A stretch of 64,000 nt of DNA from assembly GCF_028009165.1 (NCBI RefSeq), contig NC_079241.1, positions 4,960,001 through 5,024,000 on the forward strand, written 5' to 3'. Both the position numbers and the translations under genes were made by a program. Position 1 is the first letter of the stretch, and each line of letters starts with the position of its first letter. This stretch comes from Akanthomyces muscarius. Its lineage: Eukaryota; Ascomycota; Sordariomycetes; Hypocreales; Cordycipitaceae. Positions 8,905 to 19,574 of the stretch are shown here, piece by piece. Below the pieces are notes generated by a model that was not told the DNA's origin, ran no database searches, and saw only the letters and a list, made by a program, of their open reading frames with translations.

Positions 8905-9975
8905 ATGGAAGCGACCACGGAAACACGTACAGTAGAGGCAAAATGCTACTGCGGTGGCGTCCACTTCACCCTCGACATCCCAGTCGCAGACTTTCCCCTC
9001 AAAACATATCTATGCCACTGCAGCATATGCCGTTATAATACGGGAACTCTGGCAAACATGCACGCCACTCTCAGCGAGGGTGTTGAACCGAAATGGATTG
9101 CGCCGTCCAGCGCTGATAGTCTGGTGTCGTACCGGATACCCAATGTTGGCTATACTCCACAGTCGTGCTCGACTTGCGGCTGTCATGTTGGCGGAGTTGG
9201 ACATGATGATGGACTATGGACGCTTGCAACGGTGATTTTGAAGGAACACGACCGCGGCCTTGTAAACATCGCGTTGCACGCCTTCAGCAAATCCGCCGGA
9301 GATGATGGACTGGCCGGCATCTTCACACATGTCCAAGGTAAAGCTATAGGCGCCTGGAACCCCAAGGACGACCAGCCCAACGCAGTGGTTGTGAAGCCCA
9401 AGCTTGAAGTTGGAGCTGATGGGCAGGAGAGACTCCGGGCTCAGTGTCATTGCGGAGGTGTCTCCTTCACCATTCCTCGGCCATCGACAGAAATGGCAGA
9501 GCATGCTTACGCCAAGCATTTTGTGTCGCCGCTCGACTCGACGAAATGGTATGGCACACTCGACCTTTGCGACGACTGCAGGCTCATCAACGGAAATCCT
9601 GTGGCGTCTTGGATTTTTGTGCCTACCAATGCCATCGAGCCCGCTGTCGGCGAGGACCTCGAGCTCGGCACCATCAAAACGTACTCTTCGTCAGAGGGTG
9701 TGACGCGCGCCTTCTGCTCCGTCTGCAGCGCGACCGTCTTCTTTCTGCAGCACAGCCGCCGCTTCAACGGAGTGCCTGTAGTCGACATCTCGACTGGGCT
9801 TCTCAGAGCGCCGGAGGGAGCCATGGCTGAGAACTGGATCACCTGGCGGACGAGATGCTCTTTTGAGGGCAATGGACTTGCATTTGACAAGGACATGGCC
9901 GAAGGAATAATTGAAGGAATGAAGAAATGGACTGCGGAGAGAAACAATGGAGAGATCCTGACAGGCGAGATTTGA
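8905..9975 (+). CDS. Protein with two tandem GFA/CENP-V domains
   Basis: Single exon, 356 residues from the ATG at 8905 (context CCAAGATGG); an in-frame ATG six codons upstream at 8887 has a poorer context. GFA (glutathione-dependent formaldehyde-activating enzyme-like) domains are small zinc-binding beta folds; many fungal members have no proven reaction. Seen directly: two zinc-ligand sets. Domain 1 (about residues 10-140) has CYCGG, CHCSIC and CSTCGCHVG. Domain 2 (about 175-310) has CHCGG, a CDDC motif and CSVCSATVF. The duplication suggests an internal repeat of the whole domain. Substrate unknown. There is no signal peptide, so it is probably cytosolic. Confidence 0.85.
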   Translation: MEATTETRTVEAKCYCGGVHFTLDIPVADFPLKTYLCHCSICRYNTGTLANMHATLSEGVEPKWIAPSSADSLVSYRIPNVGYTPQSCSTCGCHVGGVGHDDGLWTLATVILKEHDRGLVNIALHAFSKSAGDDGLAGIFTHVQGKAIGAWNPKDDQPNAVVVKPKLEVGADGQERLRAQCHCGGVSFTIPRPSTEMAEHAYAKHFVSPLDSTKWYGTLDLCDDCRLINGNPVASWIFVPTNAIEPAVGEDLELGTIKTYSSSEGVTRAFCSVCSATVFFLQHSRRFNGVPVVDISTGLLRAPEGAMAENWITWRTRCSFEGNGLAFDKDMAEGIIEGMKKWTAERNNGEILTGEI

Positions 9976-10604
9976 AGCTTGAGAGAATGACGCGGCGATT
10001 TGCTGCCTCGATGTAAATGCGCCTGAATGAAGATGAGCGAAGGTGTTTGGTGTTGTGACTGTTGGCGGGCAGCAGGGGACTTGTCTTTAAAAAAGAAAAA
10101 AAGGAGAATTTGCATCTTGTGACATTTGCTCCAAATAGTATCAATAGTCGATATTCCAATTCCACGATAAACCGATTATTTGGCCATCGTCCATCTGTGT
10201 TACCACTGGCGCCAGTCGCTGTAAAGCTGTTACGTAGCGAATGTTCCACTTGGAGCATGGCGCCTGCGGAAAAAAGTGACGAGGTTGCTGAGGAGAGGGC
10301 TAAGAGGCAATCTCAGAACGAGTCATTATTTTCCTATTTATTTATTGATTGCTTTATTCGTTTTGGTTTCTGTATCGAAAAGCCGCATCGACTCGCCGGA
10401 CAACTCTGTCTTGACCCAACGCCCTTGCTGCAGTGCAGCGCAGTTTTCCATTTCCAGGGCCCGTCACAGCGCCAATCCCGCTAACGTTACCTTACCATCC
10501 ACCCGTTTGAAGCCGCTGCTGCAGCTTCAACCTCTCTTCATTAATAACAAGCCCGCACTCCAACAGCTGCAGGCGCGCGCAAGCAAGCAAAAAGCCCTGC
10601 TTCG
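9976..10604. promoter_or_regulatory. Intergenic region and promoter of FPGS 1
   Basis: These 629 bp lie between tandem genes and include an AT-rich stretch around 10325-10360 (TATTTATTTATTG). No gene is supported. Confidence 0.35.
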
Positions 10605-12421
10605 ATGCAGAATGTATCAAGGCGACCATTTTCTTTCGAAGCCAGGCTCCTCTCTGCCCTGCGATCGCAGGCTTTGCGCACAATGGCGACCTCTCCCACC
10701 ACCACCAGATCATACAATGTGAGTCAACTTTTCTTTACCGGCATGTGCGCCAGAGACTCTCACAGGATCCTAACACACGCTTGGCAGGATGCGATTGACG
10801 CACTGAATACGCTGCAGACGCCCTATGAAGTAATAGAAGCCCGACGCAAGGCTGGTGTCAAGCCCGACGCCGCTTCCATCAAGGAGATGCGCACATATCT
10901 CAACCGCATAGGCTACTCAGTACGGCGCACCCCATCTCTCTCTCTCACACTTCCCGCGCCATGTTCCAGCTCACTCACACGGCCGACAGACGTCCGATCT
11001 AGACCGCCTCAACATAATACACGTAGCAGGCACCAAGGGCAAAGGCAGCACCTGCGCCTTTGTCGACTCCATCCTCGCCGAGTACCGCCAGAAGCGCAGC
11101 ACCCCCAGCAAGTCCGGGCTCTTCATCTCGCCGCACCTCATTGCTGTGCGCGAGCGCATCCGCATCAACTCGGCGCCCATATCTGAGGCGCTCTTTGCCC
11201 GGTACTTTTTCGAAGTCTGGGACCGTCTCGAATCCTCCACGCTGCAGCAGCCCGATGGTGACGACGGCAGCAGCTCCCCCCAGGTCCCGCTCGGCAGCAA
11301 GCCCATCTACGGGCGCTACCTCACGCTCGTCAGCTGGCACGCCTTTTTGCAGGAAAGCGTTGACGTGGCCGTGTACGAGACGGGCGTCGGCGGCGAGTTT
11401 GACGCGACCAACCTGGTCCCCCGCCCGCTGGCGTCGGGCATCAGCACGCTCGGCATCGACCACGTCTACGTCCTCGGCGATACCGTCGCCAAGATTGCGT
11501 GGCACAAGGCTGGCATCATGAAGACGGGCAGCCCGGCCTTTACCGTCGAGCAGTTCCCCGAAGCGGCCGACGTCTTGCGCGCCCGCGCCGCGGACAAGCA
11601 CGTGGCGCTGACGGAGCTGCCCGTCGACCCGCGCCTCGAGGGCGTCCGCATCAAGCCCATGGCCACGTTTCAGAAGCGCAACGCCTCGCTGGCGATTGCC
11701 TTGGCGGAGACGGCGCTGGACAAGCTCGGCGCCGAGACAGGGGCAAGAAACGACAAGAGCCTGCCGCAGGAGTTCGTCGATGGCCTGGAAAAGACGAGCT
11801 TCCGCGGCCGCTGCGAGGTCAAGGCCGAAGATGGGATTACATGGCACGTAGACGGTGCGCACACGGCAGACAGCCTGAAAGTGTCTGCCAAGTGGTTCGC
11901 GAGCGAGACAGAAAACAGGTAATGGCCTAGCCAACACCCGCCTCCCCTCATGTAGTCGACGCCCCTATACTGACATTGTGCCATCTAGCATCGGTCCGCG
12001 CGTCCTCATCTTCAACCAGCAGGGCCGCGCCGAAGCCGTCGACTTTCTCGCGTCCATCCACGCCGCCAACAGGAAACCCTCGCCGTCGTCGTCCTCGGAA
12101 GCGCAGTCCTTTGACCACGCCATCTTCTGCACAAACGTCACGTACGCAGCGACGGGCTACAAGCGCGACTTTGTCAACCGCCAGGTCGACCCCAAGGACA
12201 TTGCCGGCATGACAGCCCAGCGGCGCTTCGCCGAGGAGTGGGCGCGGCTCGACCCCAACGCTAACGTCCACGTCATCCCCACGATCCAGGAAGCGCTCGA
12301 CAGCGCGCGCCGCCTCGGCGAGGGCCTGCCCGGGGGGAGCGCAGTTCAGGCGTACGTCACGGGCAGCCTGCACCTTGTGGGCGGTGCGCTGGGGATCCTG
12401 GAGCAGGCGGATGCGCTGTAA
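10605..12421 (+). CDS. Folylpolyglutamate synthase (paralogue 1)
   Basis: Adds glutamate residues to tetrahydrofolates, retaining them in cytosol and mitochondria for one-carbon metabolism and methionine synthesis. Exons are 10605-10718, 10788-10919, 10990-11918 and 11989-12421, all with GT...AG introns and consistent phases, giving about 535 residues. Seen directly: the Mur-ligase P-loop HVAGTKGKGST, the folate-loop segment VRERIRINSAPIS, ETGVGGEFDATN, GIDHVYVLGDTVAKIAWHKAG, the DGAHTADS motif of the C-terminal domain, and VTGSLHLVGG near the end. Two in-frame starts exist: 10605 adds an Arg-rich, mitochondrial-presequence-like 26 residues, while 10683 (MATSP) would give a cytosolic form, as known for FPGS elsewhere. 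It converges with paralogue 2, with 71 bp between the stops. Orthology to the canonical fungal enzyme (met-7/MET7) is inferred. Confidence 0.92.
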
Positions 12422-12492
12422 AACGTGGGGCATTGGGAATATTGGAGAATATATGTTCGGGAAGAATAGCGTTATTCATTTACGTGTACATG

Positions 12493-14151
12493 TCACAATA
12501 GACTGTCGGGTTCGATGGCCCGCATGATACCTCCGACGAGATGTAAACTCCCAGTGACCAGCACCTTTTGCTTCTTGCCGAGTCCACCCGTCGCCGCCGC
12601 CGCCGCCGACGTCTTTCTCACTTCTGCCACGGCACTCTGGACATTATCAAAGATACTCGCCCGACATTCCGGCACAAGCGTCCCCATGGCCTCTGCGAGA
12701 GCATTCTGCACGCTCAAATCGCCGCCGTGGTCCGACGCCGTCTGCTCATTCCTCGTAAACAGCGCTCGCGCAAAGACATTCCTGCCCTTTGTCGCTGCCG
12801 CTACACTGTCAATGAGATACCCCAGAAGCTTTGGCGCATCGCGCTCTTGCTGGTTGAATATCAAGGTCACTGACTCATCCTCGGACACGCTCTGCGCCAG
12901 CCACTTGGCCACCTCTACGATGCTGTCTCGCGTATGCGCGCCATCCAGCATCCACTCCACGCCATGCTGCTCATCGTGGATAATCTCGCAGCGTCCTCGC
13001 AGCGTCGCTTCGCGCAGTCCCTGCACCATGTCCGCGGAGAGATGCGCCAGCGCCTCTGCCGTCGAGGCTGTCTCGTCCCGGATCCCGAGGTGCTGCTGCA
13101 CGGCCAGCACAGCGAGCGCCTGGTTGCGCTTCTGAAAGTCCCCGCGCAGCGCGCTCTCCACCCCAGGCCAGGCATCTACCGCCGCCTCGTCCACCTCGAC
13201 GAACCTCGCGCCACGCCCCGCAGCCCTCTGCCGCAGAACCTGCATGACCGCGGGCTCCCTCTCCAAGCCCAGCGTGAAGCCCGTCACGCCGGGCTTCAGG
13301 ATGCCCGCTTTGTGCCACGCAATCTTCTCCACGGTGTCGCCCAGCATAGCGACGTGGTCGATGCCGAGCTGCGACACCACGGCGGCCGAGACCGCCTCGG
13401 GGGGCAGCACGTTGGTCGCGTCGTGCTCGCCGCCGATGCCGCACTCCATGACAACGTCCCGCACGCCGCGCTGCAGGAAAATGTGCCAGGCCAGAATCGT
13501 CAGGAAGCGAAAGTAAAACGGCTTCGACGAGGCGCCCTCGGCCACTGCGCGCGGCTGGCCCTCGGCCACGGCCGCCGCCGTGAAGCGCTCCCACAGCTGC
13601 CAAAACGCCTCGGCAAACACCGCCTGGCTCACCGGCGCGCCGTCAATCGCGATGCGCTCCCGCGGGCTGACGAGGTGCGGGCTCATGTACGTACCCACAG
13701 GCCGTTGCTGGTCATCATTTCGTTGGCACGCCGTGCGCAGGAGCGACGTCGCAAAGGCGCAGACGGAGCCCTTGCCCTTGGTCCCCGCGACGTGAATGTG
13801 CCGCATGGCGGCGAGGTCGCGCGGCGTGTATCCGGCTCGGCGGAGCCACGCGAGCATCTCGGGAATCGCCTGCGCGTTGAGATCTTGGGGAGGAGATGGG
13901 GGAGATGACGCTGGGGCACTGGTGTCCTGCTGCCGCGGCTTCTCAAAGAGCGTGGTGATGGTGCGGTTCGAGGCCAGCAGGTTGAGCTTGGCGAGGGCGG
14001 CGTCGTAGCTGCGCGCGCTTGTGGCGGCGGATGAGCTCATTCTGGACGGAAGATGAACTCTCGGTAAAGATGTAGCTGTGACACTGTGAGATGGTGCAGC
14101 GCGGAGGCAGCTGATGCGATGCTGCATGAGGCGGCTGCACCTCAAGTTCAT
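12493..14151 (-). CDS. Folylpolyglutamate synthase-like protein (paralogue 2)
   Basis: Single-exon protein of 552 residues with the Mur-ligase/FPGS fold: P-loop HVAGTKGKGSV, SPRERIAIDGAPVS, MECGIGGEHDATN, GIDHVAMLGDTVEKIAWHKAG, DGAHTRDS and VTGSLHLVGG. These align motif by motif with the convergent neighbour, but the N-terminal region, intermotif loops and codons differ, so the duplication is old or the partner was acquired separately. The start at 14151 adds 37 residues with a presequence-like Arg/Ser composition; an internal Met at 14040 (MSSSAATSARSYD) is an alternative start. Activity may be folylpolyglutamate synthase or dihydrofolate synthase; sequence alone does not decide. The stop codon lies 71 bp from that of paralogue 1. 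Confidence 0.88.
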   Translation of the reverse strand: MNLRCSRLMQHRISCLRAAPSHSVTATSLPRVHLPSRMSSSAATSARSYDAALAKLNLLASNRTITTLFEKPRQQDTSAPASSPPSPPQDLNAQAIPEMLAWLRRAGYTPRDLAAMRHIHVAGTKGKGSVCAFATSLLRTACQRNDDQQRPVGTYMSPHLVSPRERIAIDGAPVSQAVFAEAFWQLWERFTAAAVAEGQPRAVAEGASSKPFYFRFLTILAWHIFLQRGVRDVVMECGIGGEHDATNVLPPEAVSAAVVSQLGIDHVAMLGDTVEKIAWHKAGILKPGVTGFTLGLEREPAVMQVLRQRAAGRGARFVEVDEAAVDAWPGVESALRGDFQKRNQALAVLAVQQHLGIRDETASTAEALAHLSADMVQGLREATLRGRCEIIHDEQHGVEWMLDGAHTRDSIVEVAKWLAQSVSEDESVTLIFNQQERDAPKLLGYLIDSVAAATKGRNVFARALFTRNEQTASDHGGDLSVQNALAEAMGTLVPECRASIFDNVQSAVAEVRKTSAAAAATGGLGKKQKVLVTGSLHLVGGIMRAIEPDSLL

Positions 14152-14592
14152 TCTTTGGGCAGCCTACGTGGGCAATGGTTCCTCACTGTCGCCCCCGCTA
14201 AATTGACATGTAATCGAAAAAGTACGGCGTGTAGCTTTGTTCTGTCTTTTTTGTGTGGCGCTCCAAGCCTGGTGGCCGCAACTGCTGTGGATGATAGAGA
14301 CAAAGAAGTGCTAGGCATCCGTCGATGTTTGGTTCTGCGGGTCTTGGATCTGGCGCCGCCAGTTCAACGACAATCAATAATTCAGTGGCCAGCCACATAC
14401 CAATTGCAGCCCAGATGTTGAAACGTCGCCTGTCAAATCATGCCATATCACATTACATAACTTAATACGAACTTTCAAGACGGTCTATTGATATATCTAA
14501 TACACAGGCTACATGCCTCCTAGACGCATCTCCCTGGAAACCAATGTACACCACAAAGAAAAAAGACGTATTGTTTTAAATGCCTACCGTTT
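14152..14592. other. Intergenic region, upstream of FPGS 2 and downstream of MIC60
   Basis: The 441 bp contain the promoter of FPGS paralogue 2 and the MIC60 3' UTR. No other feature is recognised. Confidence 0.4.
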
Positions 14593-16776
14593 TTAGTCTA
14601 CGCGCAAGCTCTGCAGACGAGCTTCCGTAGCAATCACCTAGTAAAACAAAAATATTAGTCAAGTTCAGCACCATGTTGCGACCAAGTCTGCCAACTTACA
14701 TCAAGAGCTTGTTGCACCTCAAGCACCTTGCGAACCTCTCCCAGCCAGTCACGGCTAAGAGTTTTGGCCCAGCCCTCGAGGCCGTTCATCTCACGGGCCG
14801 CGGCATCCAGATCACCCTCCTCGAGGAAGGTCTGCGTGCGGGTCAGGATGCTCTCAACATCGTTGCCCTCGGCCAGGCCCTGCTTCTTGAACATGAGGTG
14901 GCTCAGAACCCAGCTGGAAGCGTGGCTCGCGACACCAGCGTCATCGGGCAGCAGGGAAGCCTTGCGGACCTCGCCAGCTACGCGACGGAAGCGGTCGATG
15001 AGATATGAGGGGGAGGAGACACCCTTCTGGTAGGCAGAGGGGTTGATGGAGGAGATGGCGGCGTCAACGACATCGTCGTTGGCGGCAATCTCCTTGAGGG
15101 CGACGAGCTCCTTGATGAAGGGCTTGGGGTGGGTAGCACCCTCAAGGCTAGCGCGGACGGCCTCAACAGCAACATGAAGCTGCTGAGTCTTCAGGTTAGT
15201 GTCAAGAACGCTGTTCCAGCCAACGGTCAGCTTCTCGAGGTCAGCCACAGCCGAGGTAAGTTCGTTGAGCTTGCTCAAGCGACCGTCGCGCTCAGCCTCG
15301 ACACGGTTCTGGACCTCCTTGACAAACTCCTTCTTCAGTGCGACAGCCTGCTCCAGAAGCTTGGTCTGGAGCTTCTCCTCGTTCAGCTTTTGCTCGCGCT
15401 CGAGCAGGAGCTTGGCACGCTGCTCGTATGTGTCGCGAACCTTGTTCATTTCCTCTTCAAATTCGGAGCGCCATGAGGCTTCTTGCTGGACCATGGTGTT
15501 CTCGACTCTCTTTACAAGCTCAGTGGCGGCCTTGTCAAACTCGGCAATCGTAGACTTGACCTCGCCGGCAGCCTTCTTCTCGACACCAGTCTTGAGAGCC
15601 TTCAGCTTGTCGCCAACCTCACCGACCTCACGCTTCGCCTTGGAGATGGTAGTGGAGTATTTGCCGTGGGCATTGTCAGCATTGATGACGAGGATGAGGT
15701 CGTTGAGCATGCGGACAAGGTCTTGGACAATGGGCTCCTTGGCATCAGGAAGGCTCATCAGATCGATGGGCTCCAGGGGAGGGAAGCGGGAGGGTTCATT
15801 GACCTCGGGGGTCTTGAAGTCCTTGGATTCTTTGCTGGCGGCGGGAGCAGGAGCAGATTGGGTCTCGACAGGCTTGGCCGCTGCGGGCGCCGGCTCCTTC
15901 TTCACAACCTCATCCGACTTGGCGGCCGGCTTGTTGCGCGACGTGGAGGCAGAGCTGGATTGGCGACCGACAGGCTCGCCGCTATCAGCAACTCGCCACG
16001 AAGCACCACTCTGAGCAGGAATGCGCACCTGCTCACTGGAGCTCGGGGCCGAGCGCACAGAGCCTGCGCGGTGGGCATCGGGGAACTTCTTCTGGAATTC
16101 CAACTCCTCGAGGTACAGAACGGCCTGCTCGCCAAAGGGCACAAATTCGGTGAAGATGTCGTGGAAGGTATCGTTGATGCGCGAGTACCAAACACCGCCG
16201 GCGAAGCCGACGACGCCGAGGAGGATCAGAGACGCAACGAAGCGGCGGAGACGAGCCATGAAGCCCTTCTTCTTGGGAGGCGGAGGAGGCGGAGGGGGCG
16301 GAGGAGTCGACTTGTTACCGCCAGCGACTTGCGAGGCGGCGGACGCAACGGCGGCAGCCTTGTCGGCGATATCCTGGGGCACGGGAGGAGGTGTCAGAGG
16401 GACCTCATCAAGACCGACCTTCTTCTCGATGGTCTCCTCGGCGGGTGTAGGGGCACGTTCGGAGCTCTTGATCTCGGAGGTCGGGAGGACGGGGGGCCTA
16501 GGAATAACGGGGTGGTCGGCATAATATCTCTGCCATCTTTGTTAGCACCTTAGGTCGAATTGAATTGGCTGAGTTGCAGAATCGGAACAGAGTACGCCGT
16601 CGTGGGCCTGATTAGCCGGCGGTCGTCGGGTTACTGGCGGCGGAGGAGAGGGCGAAGCTCACGTTTTGAAGCAGAACCGAGCGTCGCGACGCGGCGGCGG
16701 CCCATTGGCGCCCGGCAACAGCCGCAACGGGCTGGCCGCTGAGCAGCCTGGTTGACCGGAGCGATGATCGCAACAT
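14593..16776 (-). CDS. mic60: MICOS complex subunit MIC60 (mitofilin)
   Basis: Inner-mitochondrial-membrane protein that forms crista junctions and membrane contact sites. Exons in transcription order are 16776-16663, 16529-14700 and 14637-14593, giving 662 residues. Exon 1 encodes an Arg/Ala/Ser-rich mitochondrial presequence (MLRSSLRSTRLLSG). Exon 2 encodes a ten-proline run, a single transmembrane helix (about residues 134-155, ASLILLGVVGFAGGVW), a Ser/Ala/Pro-rich linker, a long coiled coil (about 300-480) and most of the mitofilin C-terminal domain. Exon 3 restores the conserved end (DVIATEARLQSLRVD). Without the last intron (14638-14699) the frame would end in an unrelated tail, which supports the model. 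The first intron is 16530-16662, with a TGCTAAC branch site. Confidence 0.93.
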
Positions 16777-17726
16777 TGGAAGATGCAATGACCAACAGCG
16801 GGAGGGTGTGGTTGAAGAGCGAGGTGCTGCTATGCTTCCGGGTTGCTGCGCTGTGGACAAAAACGCTCAGGGCAAAAGTCCGGCTAAGAGCTTGGATCGC
16901 GCTAAGGCCGACTGGGCTGGGGCGCCGCGGCAGGAACCGGGAGTGACGACACATGCAAGCCAGCGGCGCGACAACGTCACGACGAGGGCAAAAAATGTCA
17001 TGGCCAAGGTGGCCGGATTCCAAAACTGGGAGGCTATGAAACAGCCCCTTTTCTTCTTAAGATTTGATCATGTTGCTGTCTTGGTCTTCCACGCCTGGCT
17101 TGTCGTCATTGCGGCTTATCGTCATTGGATCACAAGCTGGTCAGAAGTTGGTACTAGCTATGATCGCTTCAGCATCGCGCAGCTGACCAACAATACTCTG
17201 CTGGTCACGGTAAACATAGAATGTCCAGTAGCAGGAGCAGACTGTTCAAACACATCACAGTGCAAAAATAGGCATCCAATCTCATATTCTATGCATTAAG
17301 ACCTGACGGTACAAACTGACGTGCGTACTTTGAGACGGCTTGACCACCAGTCCAATATATCACTCCACTGGCCTTGTAGCAAACAGTCCGCCGAGGGCTA
17401 TCGATGACAATAGCATTTAGCAAAGCAAAAGGTGCAAACCAGGTTAGCCACCAGGAAAACAACGTCGATATTAAGATAAACCAAGAAAAAGAAATCATCA
17501 TCCGAATTCCAGTCAAAAACCCAGAACTCCAAGAAATATACTGCGCAAGCCCGAGGCCAAGGAGACGAAAAGAAAAAAAGAGTAATAAAAAGGCATGTGC
17601 CAGATCTTCACGACATTAGTCTACTTGGGGCAGGAGGGCCGCAATCCGCTGCCCAGTGGCGCAGCCGCCTGCTGGCCCAATACATATTCCACTGCAAAAT
17701 CTCGCAACTCGAAACGATAAGGCACT
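16777..17726. other. Intergenic region between MIC60 promoter and Rab5 3' end
   Basis: The 950 bp hold the MIC60 upstream region and the Rab5 3' UTR. An A-rich segment near 17560-17590 precedes the Rab5 end. No gene is supported. Confidence 0.4.
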
Positions 17727-18647
17727 CTAACAGCTGCAAGGACCGGCAGCATTGGTGTTTGAGCCCTCGGGAGCCAGGCTGACGCCTGGGCGCTGACCAG
17801 CGCGGGCATGTCTGGGACCAGCTTGGTCGAGGGGAAGCTTCTTGGCGATGGCGGTAAAGAGGTCGGGGACATTCTCGGCAGTCTTGGCCGAGGTCTCGAA
17901 AAAGAGAAGACCAGCCTCCTTTGCGTAGGCTTCGGCGTCGGCGGCAGGGATGGCGCGCTTGTCGGGCTGCTCAGTGACGAGATCGAGCTTGTTACCAGCA
18001 AGGGCGATGATGATGTTTTCATTTGCTTGGCGCTGGAGTTCCTTGACCCAAGCTTTGGCCTTGTCGAGAGACGACTGCATAGCGCAGCTGGTTAGCCAGA
18101 ATTCTGAAATGACCGAAGGGCAAAGGAGCGAAGACGTACAGATTGTGTAATGTCGTAGACAACGACGGCGCAGTTGGCATTGCGGTAGTACATGGGGGCC
18201 AGGGACTTGTAGCGCTCCTGACCGGCGGTATCCCAGATTTCAAACTTGACAGTGGTGGTCTCGTCGAGGGAGATGGTCTGAGTGAGGAACGCAGCGCCGA
18301 TGGTGGATTCGCGGAAAGAGTCGAATTGGTCCTACGGAAAGGTCAGCGGTTGCCGAGAGGAAAGCAGACAGCCTGTGACTGGTGGCTTACCTTGACAAAT
18401 CTCAGAACGATGGAACTCTAAAATCCTGCCATGTTAGTCTGGGGACTTGGAGGTACAAGGCTCAAATTTCTTGATGGGATGAAGTCGCACCTTGCCGACA
18501 GCGGACTCTCCTACAGACCGTAGTGGTTAGCACGTAGAGCTCCAGGAGAGGGTTCTTCCATCAAAATTTACCGAGCAGAACTAGCTTAAACTGAGCAAAG
18601 CGGTTGTTGGAGCCGGCGCGGGCGCCGGGAGGTCCTCGGGAGGCCAT
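17727..18647 (-). CDS. Rab5-family GTPase (Ypt5/Vps21/RabB type)
   Basis: Small GTPase of early endosomes that drives endosome fusion and vacuolar sorting. Exons in transcription order are 18647-18572, 18510-18491 (20 nt), 18417-18391 (27 nt), 18331-18140 and 18074-17727, giving 220 residues. All introns are GT...AG with matching phases, and the micro-exons encode the end of the G1 loop and the following helix. Seen directly: G1 GESAVGKSS (split between exons), switch [11 protein letters not shown]3 [23 protein letters not shown]4 NKLD, G5 ETSAK, and a C-terminal CSC double-geranylgeranylation motif. The switch region and YYRNA motif point to Rab5 rather than other Rabs. There is a large 5' intergenic region with GA-rich repeats. 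Confidence 0.94.
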
Positions 18648-19574
18648 TATGGTTGCTGTTGAGGATGGGTACGCGAGAGAGCGACGTTGAAGGCCTCGTT
18701 AGAATGGCCCGAACAGTAAAGGGATGAAGTCGTGGGAAGCGTCGGATGAAGTGGAAATCGAGGTGCGAACAGACGGAAATCGGTACGGACGCGCTCAGAG
18801 GTGGACGCAGTGGTAGATGAGGCCGTCAGGAGGGGTGGTGGTTGAGAGTTGACAGTGGGACGTTGCGAGTGCTGAGCGTCGGTGGATGAGGTCGGTGGTT
18901 CGGTCGTCAAGAGGCACACGTCAGGCTGGGCTGGGAGGCGATTGGTGGCGGTGGCTACGGAAGCAGCTGGTAAAGTGGGCGAGCGTTGGGCGAGTGGCCA
19001 GCCACCTGCGGGAGCAGGGACCTTTCAGTGGTGATACAGTGGTCGTCGATGACTTCCAGCGCTTTGAGGTGCCTGAAGCTTTGGTACCTACCGTGCTGCC
19101 AAAACACCCTATTAGCGCCTCGATACTTGGGTCAGCTGATGGACATCAATGATGCGTGTCTCTTTACAATGGTCCCCTGTGTTCTAGAATATTTTTAGGA
19201 ACACGAATTTACCACTTTTAAGCCATCGCCTGAACCAATTTCAAATGTTTTTTCTTCCATTGTCAACCAAGCCTGTGATTAAGCCTGTGATGACGAGGCG
19301 TCCAGGCAGACGCTCAAGCAGCCCCACTTCCCAGCGCAAGGCCGCCGACTGTGGCTGGTGGGCTGCGCCGCTGTCGACAACTAGGTACTGGTATCACAGT
19401 GGCTGTGGCCGGTGACAACACATGACCAGCAATACATGTGTCAATCAGGAGCGTGCTTGGACGTGTAAAGTCAGTTCTATTAATCTCTAATTCTCTAACA
19501 AGTGCAAATGCAAAACTCCATTCTCCTGGCCATGTTTTATCATATCAATGCATGCTTTTCCTTTCACAATTTCC
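18648..19574. promoter_or_regulatory. Rab5 promoter and leader region
   Basis: The 927 bp between two minus-strand genes contain a CT/GA-biased leader next to the Rab5 start (18660-18960) and a short direct repeat (aagcctgtgat at about 19269-19279 and 19281-19291). No gene is supported. Confidence 0.35.

Noticed and set aside
12934..13908. 324-codon open frame antisense to FPGS paralogue 2
   Set aside because: His/Arg/Gly-rich shadow frame; the opposite strand encodes all conserved FPGS motifs.
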